From Cupriavidus sp. WGlv3 (GTDB lineage: Bacteria > Pseudomonadota > Gammaproteobacteria > Burkholderiales > Burkholderiaceae), in NCBI RefSeq assembly GCF_023952475.1, contig NZ_JALHRX010000032.1, positions 1-32,896 on the forward strand: a stretch of DNA of 32,896 nt. Reading direction: 5' to 3'. Positions within the stretch are counted from its first letter, which is position 1; the number at the start of each line of letters is the position of its first letter. The notes under the pieces are model-generated. The model worked only from the letters and a program-made list of their open reading frames with translations. It made no database searches and had not been told where the DNA came from. Below are positions 16,865 through 25,301 of this stretch, piece after piece. The translations under genes were made by a program, and so were the position numbers.

Positions 16865-17660
16865 GCGGCTTGCGGGCATGCTCTGGTTGGCTGCCGGACT
16901 CATCACTGCCGGCGCACAGGCTGCAACGATCGACGCGGTCATTAGCCCCACTGCCATCGTGGTGAAGGTGGACGGGCAGGCCCGGTTACACACCATGGAA
17001 GGAAAGCCGGTTCTGTACTGCGGACTCGATGCGTTCCTTGCTTGGTCGGCACGTCTGCTGGGCGCGCAGGTCGATGCCGGGGCGGAAGCCGGCCCGGTCG
17101 TGACACTGGCTGGCAAGCCTGTGCCGATCACCGCATTGCTGGTGCGCGAAGGTTGGCTGCGCCCGTCCGCGCTGAACGATGCCGCTCAGGAAGCCATCGC
17201 GGAGCGGCGCGGTGGCTGGGCGTGCGCGCCGAAGACCGAGCCGTTCGCGCAGATGGGCGGCCGCGTGGATCCCAAGATTACAGCGGGCATCGCCATGAAC
17301 GAGTCGTCTTACCGCGGCCGGCCCTGGCCTTGGACGCTTAACGTGGCAGGACGCGGCATGTTCTTCTCGACGCGCGAGGAAGCCTACGCGGCCATCAACC
17401 GGCTTCTGGCCAACCAGCGCTGCGATTTCGATGTCGGGCTGATGCAGGTGAACTGGTGCTACCACGGCAAGCGCTTCGCCTCGCCATGGGAGGCGCTGGC
17501 GCCGGCGACGAACATCCGCGTGGCGGAAGACATTCTGGCAGAGAACCTGCAACGAAGCGGCTCTCCGATGAAGGCGGTGGCGTGGTACCACAGCGCGAAC
17601 CCTGAGCGCGGTGGGCCGTACTTCTCCCGATTCATGAAACACGTGGCGCAATTCCAATGA
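16857..17660 (+). CDS. VirB1-like transglycosylase with N-terminal nuclease-fold domain
   Basis: A 267-residue exported protein that should open peptidoglycan for the channel. The start was placed at GTG 16857, with GGAG about ten bases upstream; it gives a clean signal peptide (VTKRLAGMLWLAAGLITAGAQA). Residues about 24-123 look like a staphylococcal-nuclease-fold domain (VKVDGQARL, MEGKPVLYCG, LLVREGWLRPS, AERRGGWAC). The nuclease catalytic Arg/Glu residues are not evident, so it is probably a binding domain. Residues about 138-265 are an SLT lytic transglycosylase domain with catalytic Glu149 in AMNESS, then PWPWTLN and VGLMQVNW. It overlaps virB10 by eight bases and the next gene by four. 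Confidence 0.88.
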   Translation: MTKRLAGMLWLAAGLITAGAQAATIDAVISPTAIVVKVDGQARLHTMEGKPVLYCGLDAFLAWSARLLGAQVDAGAEAGPVVTLAGKPVPITALLVREGWLRPSALNDAAQEAIAERRGGWACAPKTEPFAQMGGRVDPKITAGIAMNESSYRGRPWPWTLNVAGRGMFFSTREEAYAAINRLLANQRCDFDVGLMQVNWCYHGKRFASPWEALAPATNIRVAEDILAENLQRSGSPMKAVAWYHSANPERGGPYFSRFMKHVAQFQ

Positions 17661-18934
17661 TCAGGTCGTTCATTCTCTCTGCACTGGCGTTGGTGGCTGT
17701 ACAGGCCATGGCCGCCGACACCGACCCGCTCGATTTCGACTACCAGGTCATTGCGCGCGCCGCCGATCGTCCCGCGATGGTGTTCAACGATGGACTGTCG
17801 ACCTACATCCAGCCGCGGCACGGCCAGGTCGTGCAAGCCGACGGCGCCATCCAAAATGGCCCGTACTGGGTGATCGACGGCGTGCCGGAGGTGGTCCGCT
17901 ACTCCGTCAGTGGTCAGCCGGTTGTCGCGCGCTGGAAGCGAGCCAACGGCTTCACGTCCGAGCCGGCAAATCCGGTGGGAGACATGCCACGGAGTCTCGC
18001 CGCGATCTCCGGACGACTGGCGATGATCGGCAACTACGCCGGCCAGCCGTTGGTGCGCGCTGGCCGTTCGAACCTGCCGCTCGCGCAGATGATCAAGTCG
18101 ATCGCGCCGGCGGGGTGGACCGGCACCGCCCAGAAGGATATCTCCCTGACCGACGACGTGGCACTGGATACCCGCGGCGGGGAGAACTGGCTGCAAGCGC
18201 TCGCGCGGGTGCTTGAACAGCGCAATCTCTACGCGGAAGTGGACTTCACGCGCCGGAACATTGCGCTGCGTGCCGGACCGCCGAAGAGCTTCTCCGTGGC
18301 CGAGACCGGCTCAAGCGCCGCGACACCTGGCGGCGTGTTGCAGGCCGCTCTGACGACGCCGGGCAACGTGGCTGCAGCGCCGAAAGAGCCTGCGGCGCCG
18401 ACGTTGCCGGTGGCTGGCACGCCGCTGCCGGAAGGGCCGACGTTGGCCTCCGCCTTCGGAGCACTGGCGATCCGTGACAACAAGCAAGGTCGGATCGAGA
18501 TTCGCTTCGAGCAGGAGCCCAAGGACCTGGTCCTGCGTGACGAGACCGATAGCAAGATCTGGACGAGGTGGGACGAGGCCCAGCGCGTGTTGTCCTTCGC
18601 GACCGTTGACCGGTTCACTGCGACTGCGGACGGCAAGGCCGTCGAAGTCAGGCGCTCGCCGGAGATCGATTACGAATTTCCGCGCGAGAACAGCGCCGGC
18701 CTGGAAATGGTCTTCGAGAAAGACGGCGCCACCTACCTGAGCTTTGCCAAGTCGTTGGTGAGCGTTTCTGTGTTCGGTGATGAGCATCAGCGCAACGGTG
18801 AACACAAGGACCGCTACTACAAGTTCAACGGCATTGCCGCACGCCTGACGGTGATCGCGGACGGCAATGTGGTCTACGTGGACCGCTCGCCGCAGGTGCG
18901 GTTCAAAGAGCAGCCGGGCAAGGTGGCACTGTGA
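17657..18934 (+). CDS. VirB9-like/TcpQ mosaic protein at the T4SS-pilus junction
   Basis: A 425-residue exported protein (signal peptide MIRSFILSALALVAVQAMA). Three parts can be seen. Residues about 25-95 resemble the VirB9 C-terminal domain (MVFNDGLSTYIQPRHG, GPYWVIDGVPEVVRYSV). Residues about 135-208 resemble the TcpQ/PilL C-terminal domain (SNLPLAQMIKSIAPAGWTG, then a WLQALARVLEQRNLYAEVD helix-strand). After an Ala/Pro-rich linker, residues about 285-420 again resemble VirB9 (IDYEFPRENSAGLEMVF, FEKDGATYLSF, RLTVIADGNVVYVDRSP). TcpQ-type proteins assist the secretin of type IVb pili, and VirB9 belongs to the conjugation core. Its place between the two gene sets suggests it links them. Domain calls are by eye. 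Both ends overlap neighbours by four bases. Confidence 0.72.
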   Translation: MIRSFILSALALVAVQAMAADTDPLDFDYQVIARAADRPAMVFNDGLSTYIQPRHGQVVQADGAIQNGPYWVIDGVPEVVRYSVSGQPVVARWKRANGFTSEPANPVGDMPRSLAAISGRLAMIGNYAGQPLVRAGRSNLPLAQMIKSIAPAGWTGTAQKDISLTDDVALDTRGGENWLQALARVLEQRNLYAEVDFTRRNIALRAGPPKSFSVAETGSSAATPGGVLQAALTTPGNVAAAPKEPAAPTLPVAGTPLPEGPTLASAFGALAIRDNKQGRIEIRFEQEPKDLVLRDETDSKIWTRWDEAQRVLSFATVDRFTATADGKAVEVRRSPEIDYEFPRENSAGLEMVFEKDGATYLSFAKSLVSVSVFGDEHQRNGEHKDRYYKFNGIAARLTVIADGNVVYVDRSPQVRFKEQPGKVAL

Positions 18935-19368
18935 AGATCCGCTGGATGGTGGCGCTCACGGCATCCGCCTTGCTGGCCAGCGCAGCTCGTGCCGACTGCC
19001 TCGATGATGCCGCGAAGTTCCATGGGGTCAGCCCCTCCTTGCTCCGGAGCATCGCGTTGCAGGAGTCGGGCATGCGGCCGTGGGTCACGAATCGCAATGG
19101 CAACGGTTCGGAGGATATCGGCCTCATGCAGATCAACTCGATCCACCTGCCGCGCCTGGGCAGGTATGGGATCACGCGCGCCCACCTGTTTGATGGGTGC
19201 ATCAATGCCTACGTCGGCGCGTGGATTCTGCGCGAGAACATCCAGCGCTTCGGACCAACGTGGAAGGCGGTCGGGGCCTACAACGCCTCCTCGCCCGACA
19301 AGCAGTTGCGCTACGCCAACCAGATTCATGCGCGGTGGCAGGCGCTGCAGCGCGCCGCCTTGCGGTAG
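18931..19368 (+). CDS. PilT/VirB1-type lytic transglycosylase
   Basis: A 145-residue exported muramidase of the SLT family, similar to PilT of IncI thin-pilus loci (not the retraction ATPase) and to IpgF/VirB1. It has a signal peptide MKIRWMVALTASALLASAARA, catalytic Glu45 in ALQESGMRPW, the DIGLMQINS motif and C-terminal VGAYNASSPDKQLRYANQI. It starts with GTG at 18931, overlapping the previous stop by four bases. It is the second transglycosylase in the locus; this smaller one probably serves the thin pilus and the larger one at 16857 the mating channel, but that split is inference. Confidence 0.88.
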   Translation: MKIRWMVALTASALLASAARADCLDDAAKFHGVSPSLLRSIALQESGMRPWVTNRNGNGSEDIGLMQINSIHLPRLGRYGITRAHLFDGCINAYVGAWILRENIQRFGPTWKAVGAYNASSPDKQLRYANQIHARWQALQRAALR

Positions 19369-19396
19369 TTCCTTCACCTCAACCGAACGCATAGTT

Positions 19397-19897
19397 ATGT
19401 GCCAATCCAACCGAACCGTTCGCATTGCCGTCGCCGCAGCATCACTCTTGAGCGGCCTGATCCTTGTGCCGGCGGTGCACGCCTCGCAGCTGTCGAACGA
19501 CGGCTGGCAGCAACTGCAGGCGCCACGTGCCGCCAAGGCTGCTGCCAGCCAGACATTGCTGGCCGCCAATACACCATCCGCAGGCGCAGCGCCGAGCAAG
19601 GCCAGCACGCCGGCCGTGCCGAACATCGCGCCGGCGGCCGGGGCCGTGTTCCGGCTTGTCAAAGGGGAGGCACTTCAACAGCAGCTTCAGAACTGGGCGA
19701 GCCGGGCCGGGTGGACGGTGGCCTGGAACGTGCCGGACGGCTGGATCGTGCCCGGCGACAAGGACTACGGCAGCGACTTCGAAAGCGCAGTCAAGCGGGT
19801 GGTGGAGGAGCTGGCCAATAACGGCGCCGACGTGGTGGGGGATAGCTGGCGCGGCAATCGCACGGTGATTATCAGCCAAAACGGGATGGTCCAATGA
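19397..19897 (+). CDS. TcpQ-domain pilus assembly protein (PilL-like)
   Basis: A 166-residue exported protein. The start at ATG 19397 gives a signal peptide MCQSNRTVRIAVAAASLL ending at VHA. After an Ala-rich stretch, the C-terminal 80 residues match the TcpQ pattern: VFRLVKGEALQQQLQNWASR, GWTVAWNVPDGWIVPGD, then a helix ending VVGDSWRGNRTVIIS. Such domains lie at the C terminus of PilL in IncI-type systems and of TcpQ in Vibrio, where TcpQ stabilises the secretin. It directly precedes and overlaps the secretin gene by four bases, which fits that role. A much longer open frame exists upstream but runs through the transglycosylase gene and is not credible. Confidence 0.78.
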   Translation: MCQSNRTVRIAVAAASLLSGLILVPAVHASQLSNDGWQQLQAPRAAKAAASQTLLAANTPSAGAAPSKASTPAVPNIAPAAGAVFRLVKGEALQQQLQNWASRAGWTVAWNVPDGWIVPGDKDYGSDFESAVKRVVEELANNGADVVGDSWRGNRTVIISQNGMVQ

Positions 19898-21564
19898 TGA
19901 TGAAGAAGAGCAATGCAGCGCGCTACACCGCGTCCGCCGTGGCGGCCGCCACGCTGCTGTCGGGCTGCGGTGTGATGGAAACGCGCAACGTACAGAACGC
20001 CATCGGCAACGAGGCGCACGCCGCATACGCCGATGCGCCTCGCAGCCGCCCGGTGTTCCGGGTGCATGAGGGCGCCTGGCTGATGGGGGAAAAGATCCGC
20101 GCCAGCAAGCCGCAGCCGGACATCTACAACAAACACGTGGTGTTCAAGGGCACGCTTGGATCCTTGACGGAAGCTGCAAACTGGATCGCGCAGAGCGTCG
20201 GCGTGCGCGCGACCGTGGACGCCTCAGCCGTGGCGTCCGCAACGGGCGGTTCGGCACCAGCGCAACCTGCCGCCGGATCGCGGCCGACTGGGCCAATTCC
20301 GATGGGTGGCACGCCCCGAGTGGACCTGGCCGCCCCGTTGGCCGGCGCTTCCGGCTCGGGCCAGGGTGCTGGCATGGCGATCACTACGCCCTTGACCCTC
20401 CGTTACGAAGGCAACTTCAAGGGTTTCCTCGATGCCGTCGAGGCGTATTTTTGGGTCTGGTCGCGTTACAACGATGGGACGGTGTCGTTCTTCCGGACGG
20501 AAACCCGGACCTTCATGCTGCCGAGCCTCGCGGATGCCTCATCCATGAACGGTTCGATCACCACGTCGGACAGCAGCTCCGGGGGCATGGCCGGCGCCGG
20601 CGGGAACGGCGGCAGTTCAGGCGGAAGTGGTGGCCGTAGCGGCCAGTCGATGAACATGTCCGTCGAGATGAAGCCGTGGGAAACGCTGCAGGCGACTGCC
20701 AAGGCCGTCGCTGGCGCGAGCGCCGAAGTCGTGGTCGACAAGAACCTTGGCACCCTGACCGTGACGGGCGATCCGGTGCAATGCGATCGCATCGAACAGT
20801 TCGTCAAGAGCCTGGCGGCCATGTACGGCAAGCAGGTGGCGATCGACGTGCAGGTCTACGAAGTCCGCGTCACGCGTGAGGACAACTACGGGCTGAACCT
20901 GTCGCTCGCCTATCAAAGCTCCGCTGGCCAGACCGGCGTCGCGTTCAGTTCCGTCAGCACGCCGACGATCTCAGGCAGTGCCACCCCCATGAATCTGGGC
21001 GCGACCATCATGAGTGGTCCTTTCGCCGGCAGCAAGGCCGTCGTGCAGGCGCTCTCGACGCTTGGCAATGTATCGCAGGTGGTATCGCGCTCGGGCGTCA
21101 CGCAAAACGGCAAAGTCCTGGCTTTGCAGACCGCCACGCTGCAGGACTATGTCGCGCAGTCGCAAACGACGCTGGCTGCCAATGTCGGTTCCACCAGTTC
21201 CATCCAGACCGGAACGGTGACCTACGGCTTTACCAGCAACTTCCTACCCAAGGTGGTCGATGGCCGGATTCTGATGAACTTCGACATGACGCTGTCGGAC
21301 CTGCTGCCGCTGCAGCGATTCAACTCGGGCGGGGACGCGAACCAGACCAGTGTGCAGCTGCGCACCATGCCGACCAACCGGTTCACGCAGTCGATCACCT
21401 TGAAGCCGGGTGAATCGCTGGTGCTCACAGGCCTGCGCAACCAGAAGGCGTCTACGACCAATAACGGCGTCGGCGAGCCGTGGATGGCCGCACTCGGTGG
21501 TGGCGTCGGTGCGCTCAAGGGAGACACGGTCATCGCCATCATGATCTCGGCCCGCTTGCTGTAA
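19894..21564 (+). CDS. pilN: PilN outer-membrane secretin lipoprotein
   Basis: A 556-residue secretin of the type IVb (R64-like) thin pilus, forming the outer-membrane pore. The lipoprotein signal has the lipobox LLSGC (Cys near residue 27). The N-terminal domain includes NKHVVFKGTLGSLTEAANW. A Gly/Ser-rich insertion (GGNGGSSGGSGGRSG) lies near residue 245. An N1-like domain (LGTLTVTGDPVQCDRIEQFV) and the C-terminal secretin domain (VAIDVQVYEVRVTREDNYGL, QTATLQDYVAQSQT, SITLKPGESLVLTGLRNQ) follow. Three consecutive ATG codons begin at 19894; the exact one is uncertain. Length is typical for PilN. Confidence 0.92.
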   Translation: MMMKKSNAARYTASAVAAATLLSGCGVMETRNVQNAIGNEAHAAYADAPRSRPVFRVHEGAWLMGEKIRASKPQPDIYNKHVVFKGTLGSLTEAANWIAQSVGVRATVDASAVASATGGSAPAQPAAGSRPTGPIPMGGTPRVDLAAPLAGASGSGQGAGMAITTPLTLRYEGNFKGFLDAVEAYFWVWSRYNDGTVSFFRTETRTFMLPSLADASSMNGSITTSDSSSGGMAGAGGNGGSSGGSGGRSGQSMNMSVEMKPWETLQATAKAVAGASAEVVVDKNLGTLTVTGDPVQCDRIEQFVKSLAAMYGKQVAIDVQVYEVRVTREDNYGLNLSLAYQSSAGQTGVAFSSVSTPTISGSATPMNLGATIMSGPFAGSKAVVQALSTLGNVSQVVSRSGVTQNGKVLALQTATLQDYVAQSQTTLAANVGSTSSIQTGTVTYGFTSNFLPKVVDGRILMNFDMTLSDLLPLQRFNSGGDANQTSVQLRTMPTNRFTQSITLKPGESLVLTGLRNQKASTTNNGVGEPWMAALGGGVGALKGDTVIAIMISARLL

Positions 21565-21579
21565 CCCAGAGACAATTCC

Positions 21580-22254
21580 ATGCAGAATCGCGCATTCAAT
21601 CATCGTTGGCCCCCTGCCGCGCTGGCTTTTGCCGCTACCGTCGGCCTCTCGGCTGCCGCCCCTGCCAATGCGGCGTCGGCGATGTCGAACCCTGTCGCAG
21701 CGGCGATCGCGTCGGCGGGAGGCAGCCCAGGGACGTCGCAATCTGGCACCGCTCCGTCAATGCAACCGACGGCTGCCGCCCCAGCGGCGGGCGTTGCGAG
21801 CCCCACAGCGACGAGCACGCCCGCGGCAGAAGCCGTCCAACCGTTGCGTCCCACTGACGCGCCGGAACTCGCGGCTTTGCAGTCCCAAATGGCTTTGTGG
21901 AAGGCGCGCGCTGAGATCGCCAAGTACAAGGCAGAGGCCAAGCGGGCGGAGGATTCGCTGATTGCAGCTCCTGCCGGTGCGGCGGCGGGCGCCGGTGTGG
22001 CATCGATTTCGCTGGCCGGTCCGATGCCGGTCGGCGGCGTTGCAGAGCGCGCACCGCGGCTCGCGCCGGAGGCGCCCCGCGTGGTGTCGCTGCGCGCGTT
22101 CGACGGTCACTACAACGCGGTTGTGGAAGTCAGCGGTCGAACCATCCCAGTCCAGGCTGGCGACACGCTGGACGGCGGCTGGAAGGTCGTCAGCATCGAC
22201 GACGGTGGGGTGAAGCTTGCCAACGGCAAGCGCGTGCGCACGCTGAGGCCTTGA
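21580..22254 (+). CDS. pilP: PilP type IV pilus biogenesis protein
   Basis: A 224-residue exported protein. A signal segment ends near APANA, followed by a Pro/Ala/Thr-rich region, a short coiled coil (LAALQSQMALWKARAEIAKY) and a compact C-terminal domain (VVEVSGRTIPVQAGDTLDGG, WKVVSIDDGGVKLANGKRV) that matches the PilP family of IncI-type pili. The PilP of such loci links the inner-membrane platform to the secretin. Here pilP comes before pilO, the reverse of the R64 order. It lies 15 bases after pilN and three bases before pilO. Confidence 0.84.
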   Translation: MQNRAFNHRWPPAALAFAATVGLSAAAPANAASAMSNPVAAAIASAGGSPGTSQSGTAPSMQPTAAAPAAGVASPTATSTPAAEAVQPLRPTDAPELAALQSQMALWKARAEIAKYKAEAKRAEDSLIAAPAGAAAGAGVASISLAGPMPVGGVAERAPRLAPEAPRVVSLRAFDGHYNAVVEVSGRTIPVQAGDTLDGGWKVVSIDDGGVKLANGKRVRTLRP

Positions 22255-22257
22255 GCG

Positions 22258-23499
22258 ATGGCTGAGATCCTGTCATTCCCCGGACTGAAGGGCAGCTTCG
22301 CCATCGGGCTGACCTGGCAACACGAGGAAGCCCAGCCGAGCCAGGGTGTCCTACGCGCGCGCGCGCTGGAACTCGGCCGGAACGTCCGCTGGGGCCTGGT
22401 GCATCAAAGCGCGGAAGGGGCCATCCAGACCGGATTCTGCGAAGCGATCGCCGGCGCGAAGCCGGCCGGGCTGAAGCCGCTCGCCGCGGTCGTTGCCGGC
22501 CAGCACCGCCAGCCATGGAGGGGACTCTTCCACCTGCAGGGCAGCCTCTACTGGTACATCGCCGTCCGGCAGGGCCACGCCGTCATTGCCGGTGGCGACC
22601 GGGTGGGCACCCTGGAGGAACTGGCACCGATCCGGGAGCGGCATCGCGCCCTTGGGGAATGGACGGAGGTAGAAGGGACGATACGGGATCTCGCCAACAT
22701 GGCGCGGGCTGCAAAGGGCGTGTCGCCTATGCGGGACGTGCTGACTGGACCTTGGAAGTCGACCTCCTATGCGGTGGCAGCGGCAATCGGCGTCGTGGCG
22801 CTTCTCGTCGGAGGCTGGTACTGGTACGACCAACAGCAAGCCGCTGAGCGTGAGGCGCAGTTGATGCGACAGCGCGCGGTTGCCGCCGCGCAGCTCGCCA
22901 ATGAGGCCGCAAGGCAGCGGGCCATACCCTGGGTCGAGGAGGCGATGCCGACCGCCTTCCTGCAGGCCTGTCGCCGCGCCTGGGACCGGCAGGTCCTTGC
23001 GGAGGCCGGCTGGACGCTTGCCAGCTGGCGCTGCAAGCCGGCCACGTCGACCGCCCTGACGATCGAAACCACGTGGAAGCGCGATGGCGGCTTGGCTGCC
23101 AATGCTCCCGGAGCGCTTTCCACGGACGGCAATCAAGCGACGGCGACGGCGAATGCGCCGGCGGCATTCCTGCCTTCCCCGCGCGCAGTCAGTGCGACAG
23201 CCGCCGCGCAGCGGTCGATGTGGACGTACGCACAGGGTAACGGCGTGAGCTTGCAGTTGACCTCGCCGCCCGCGCTGCTGCCGGCAGACGGCAACACCCC
23301 GGTCGATCCGTGGCTCGCCATGACCGCGGACATCGGCTTTGGCGCGCCGCCGTGGCTGGGTGTGGGCGAGGGACTGGATGACGTGGCAGGCCTGCGGCTG
23401 ACCGAAGTCAGCTACGAAGCAGCTGCCCAGTTATGGAAGGGCACCGGAAAACTGTACGCAATGCGGGACGGTGCAGTGCCGCCCGCTGGGAGTCAATGA
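22258..23499 (+). CDS. pilO: PilO type IVb pilus assembly protein
   Basis: A 413-residue bitopic inner-membrane protein. Residues 1-160 are cytoplasmic and resemble the actin-like/PilO2 N-terminal region (LYWYIAVRQGHAVIAGGDRV). One membrane segment (SYAVAAAIGVVALLVGGWYWY, near residue 170-190) is followed by a coiled coil rich in Ala/Gln/Arg. The periplasmic domain begins at IPWVEEAMPTAFLQACRRAW, a segment characteristic of PilO of thin-pilus loci. Its stop overlaps pilQ by four bases. The protein is part of the inner-membrane assembly platform with PilP and PilR. Confidence 0.86.
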   Translation: MAEILSFPGLKGSFAIGLTWQHEEAQPSQGVLRARALELGRNVRWGLVHQSAEGAIQTGFCEAIAGAKPAGLKPLAAVVAGQHRQPWRGLFHLQGSLYWYIAVRQGHAVIAGGDRVGTLEELAPIRERHRALGEWTEVEGTIRDLANMARAAKGVSPMRDVLTGPWKSTSYAVAAAIGVVALLVGGWYWYDQQQAAEREAQLMRQRAVAAAQLANEAARQRAIPWVEEAMPTAFLQACRRAWDRQVLAEAGWTLASWRCKPATSTALTIETTWKRDGGLAANAPGALSTDGNQATATANAPAAFLPSPRAVSATAAAQRSMWTYAQGNGVSLQLTSPPALLPADGNTPVDPWLAMTADIGFGAPPWLGVGEGLDDVAGLRLTEVSYEAAAQLWKGTGKLYAMRDGAVPPAGSQ

Positions 23500-25301
23500 T
23501 GGTCAAGACCCTATCGCGCCTGTGGCGCAGTCCACGCAACGCCTCGACAGGGGGCGCCGCACTGGCGGCGCGCGCCGAGCCGTCTGTGAAGTCCGATGCC
23601 CTGGCGTTGCCGAAGCCTCCCGAGGTGCTTGAGCCGCATATCCTATACCCGCGCAACCTGCCCGCCACCTTCGACCGTGTCGCCTTCAACCTGAACCATC
23701 TGACTGCCGAGCAGGCATCGGCGCTTCGCCAGCGCGCCGCGGAAAGCGGCCTGCATGTGGAAGATGTCGCCAAGGAGCTTGGCCTGACCGATGACAACGT
23801 GCAGCAGGTGCTGGCTGTGCACGGTTGCGATATTTATGTGGATGCCCGGCATTTCGGCACGCCGCGGCTTCTGACCTGGGAAGCCAAGCTGCGGCGCAGC
23901 GGTGCGGCGCCCCAACTGCGCAAGGTGTCCGCGCAGGAGCTTGCCGTGTTGCGCCAGCAGCGCGGTTCCGGTCAACTGCAGGATACGGACCTGCAGACCC
24001 TGACCCTCGCGCGCCGGCTGATCGCGGATTGCGCTGTGCTGATCGCCTCGGACATTCACATCCTGGTTCGCGAGCACCACACCGAGATTCAGGTGCGGAT
24101 CAAGGGAGATCTGCGCACGGTCTCCGCGCTATCGATGCGCCGCGAGGAGGGTGAACGCCTGATCCGCGCGATGTACACGGGCCTCGCCACGGTGAAGGCC
24201 GCGACCTATAACCCGCTGGACGTGCAAGACGCGCAGATCGCCGGCGACGCGCTGCCGGGCACCGGGCTTTCGAGCGTGCGGATCGTGCGTGGGCCCGCTT
24301 ACCCGGTGGAGAGTGGTGGCGGCTTCCTCGTGGCGCGGCTGCAATACCGGGAGCACCATGAGGGCGCGCTGAAGGCGGACGCGGTCGACGCGGCGAAACG
24401 ACTCGATCTGCGCTCGCCGAAAGCGCCTGGCGGCGAATTCAAGCTCGGCCAGATGGGCTACACGCCGCTGCAGGTGGACCTCATCTCGCAGCTGCTGCGC
24501 CGGCCCATGGGCGTGATCGTCGTGACCGGCCCGACCGGGAGCGGCAAGACCACGACGCTCTTCGAATGCACACGGCATCAGGCACGCCTCTTCCCGGAGA
24601 AGCGGCTCATCACGATCGAGAATCCCACCGAATATCCGATGGACTGGGCGATCCAGCTCACCACGGAAAGCGAGCGGTTCCCGGAGATGTTGCGCATGAC
24701 GTTGCGGATGGACCCGGATGCGGTGCTGTTGGGCGAAATCCGCGGTGTCGAGGAAGCGATCGCGACACTGCAGGCGGCGGCGACCGGCCACCAGGTGCTC
24801 ACCACGCTGCACGTGACCGACCCGTTCGAGACGTTCTCGCGGCTGGTGATGCTGGACCATGTTCGCCTGGCGATGGAGGTGATCGCCAATCACAACCAGA
24901 TCATCGGCCTCATTGCGCAGCGGATTGTGCCACTGCTGTGTCCGAAATGCTCTGTGGAGCTGGACAGGGCCCCAGAACCACTGCCGGATTACATGCTCAG
25001 TGCGATGCGAACCTGGGGCGATCTCTCGGAAGTCCGAGTGCGCGGCGCGGGCTGCGGTCACTGCCACGGCGAAGCCATCATTGGTCAACAGGCGGTAGCT
25101 GAAGTTGTCGTGACCAGCGAGCAGCTTATGCAGGATTGCATCAACGACGGCGTATTGGCAGCGCGGCGCAATCATCGGCGCCGGGAGGGTTCGGACAAGC
25201 CCATGATCGCGCACGCGATGGACCTTGTGCTGGCGGGACGCCTGAGCCCTGTCGATGCGGAGCGAAGCGTAGACGCCATTCCGATGAGGGATCAACTATG
25301 A
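23496..25301 (+). CDS. pilQ: PilQ/GspE-type pilus extension ATPase
   Basis: A 601-residue assembly ATPase of the GspE family. The start at ATG 23496 (MMVKTLSRLW) has GGGAG just upstream and overlaps the pilO stop; a longer frame runs into pilO. An N-terminal GspE-like domain of about 300 residues is followed by Walker A VVTGPTGSGKTTTLFE near residue 350, an Asp box LITIENPTEYPM, Walker B DAVLLGEIRGVEEAIAT and the His box TTLHVTDPFETFSRL. Two CxxC pairs (CPKC and CGHC) form the usual zinc-binding site. In thin-pilus systems it drives pilin polymerisation and has no dedicated retraction partner. Confidence 0.93.
   Translation: MMVKTLSRLWRSPRNASTGGAALAARAEPSVKSDALALPKPPEVLEPHILYPRNLPATFDRVAFNLNHLTAEQASALRQRAAESGLHVEDVAKELGLTDDNVQQVLAVHGCDIYVDARHFGTPRLLTWEAKLRRSGAAPQLRKVSAQELAVLRQQRGSGQLQDTDLQTLTLARRLIADCAVLIASDIHILVREHHTEIQVRIKGDLRTVSALSMRREEGERLIRAMYTGLATVKAATYNPLDVQDAQIAGDALPGTGLSSVRIVRGPAYPVESGGGFLVARLQYREHHEGALKADAVDAAKRLDLRSPKAPGGEFKLGQMGYTPLQVDLISQLLRRPMGVIVVTGPTGSGKTTTLFECTRHQARLFPEKRLITIENPTEYPMDWAIQLTTESERFPEMLRMTLRMDPDAVLLGEIRGVEEAIATLQAAATGHQVLTTLHVTDPFETFSRLVMLDHVRLAMEVIANHNQIIGLIAQRIVPLLCPKCSVELDRAPEPLPDYMLSAMRTWGDLSEVRVRGAGCGHCHGEAIIGQQAVAEVVVTSEQLMQDCINDGVLAARRNHRRREGSDKPMIAHAMDLVLAGRLSPVDAERSVDAIPMRDQL

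Noticed and set aside
19399..19408. GTGCCAATCC, identical to the start of the R64 shufflon recombination site
   Set aside because: Only ten bases match, there is no second copy near pilV, and the site is about 9 kb from pilV; chance is enough to explain it.
18989..19897. A 302-codon plus-strand frame reaching upstream of the TcpQ gene
   Set aside because: Its first 136 codons lie out of frame over the transglycosylase gene; the real protein starts at 19397 with a signal peptide.
24129..25295. A 388-codon open frame on the minus strand opposite pilQ
   Set aside because: It is antisense to a well-recognised ATPase, has no recognisable domain and reflects the high GC content; long antisense frames occur throughout the window.
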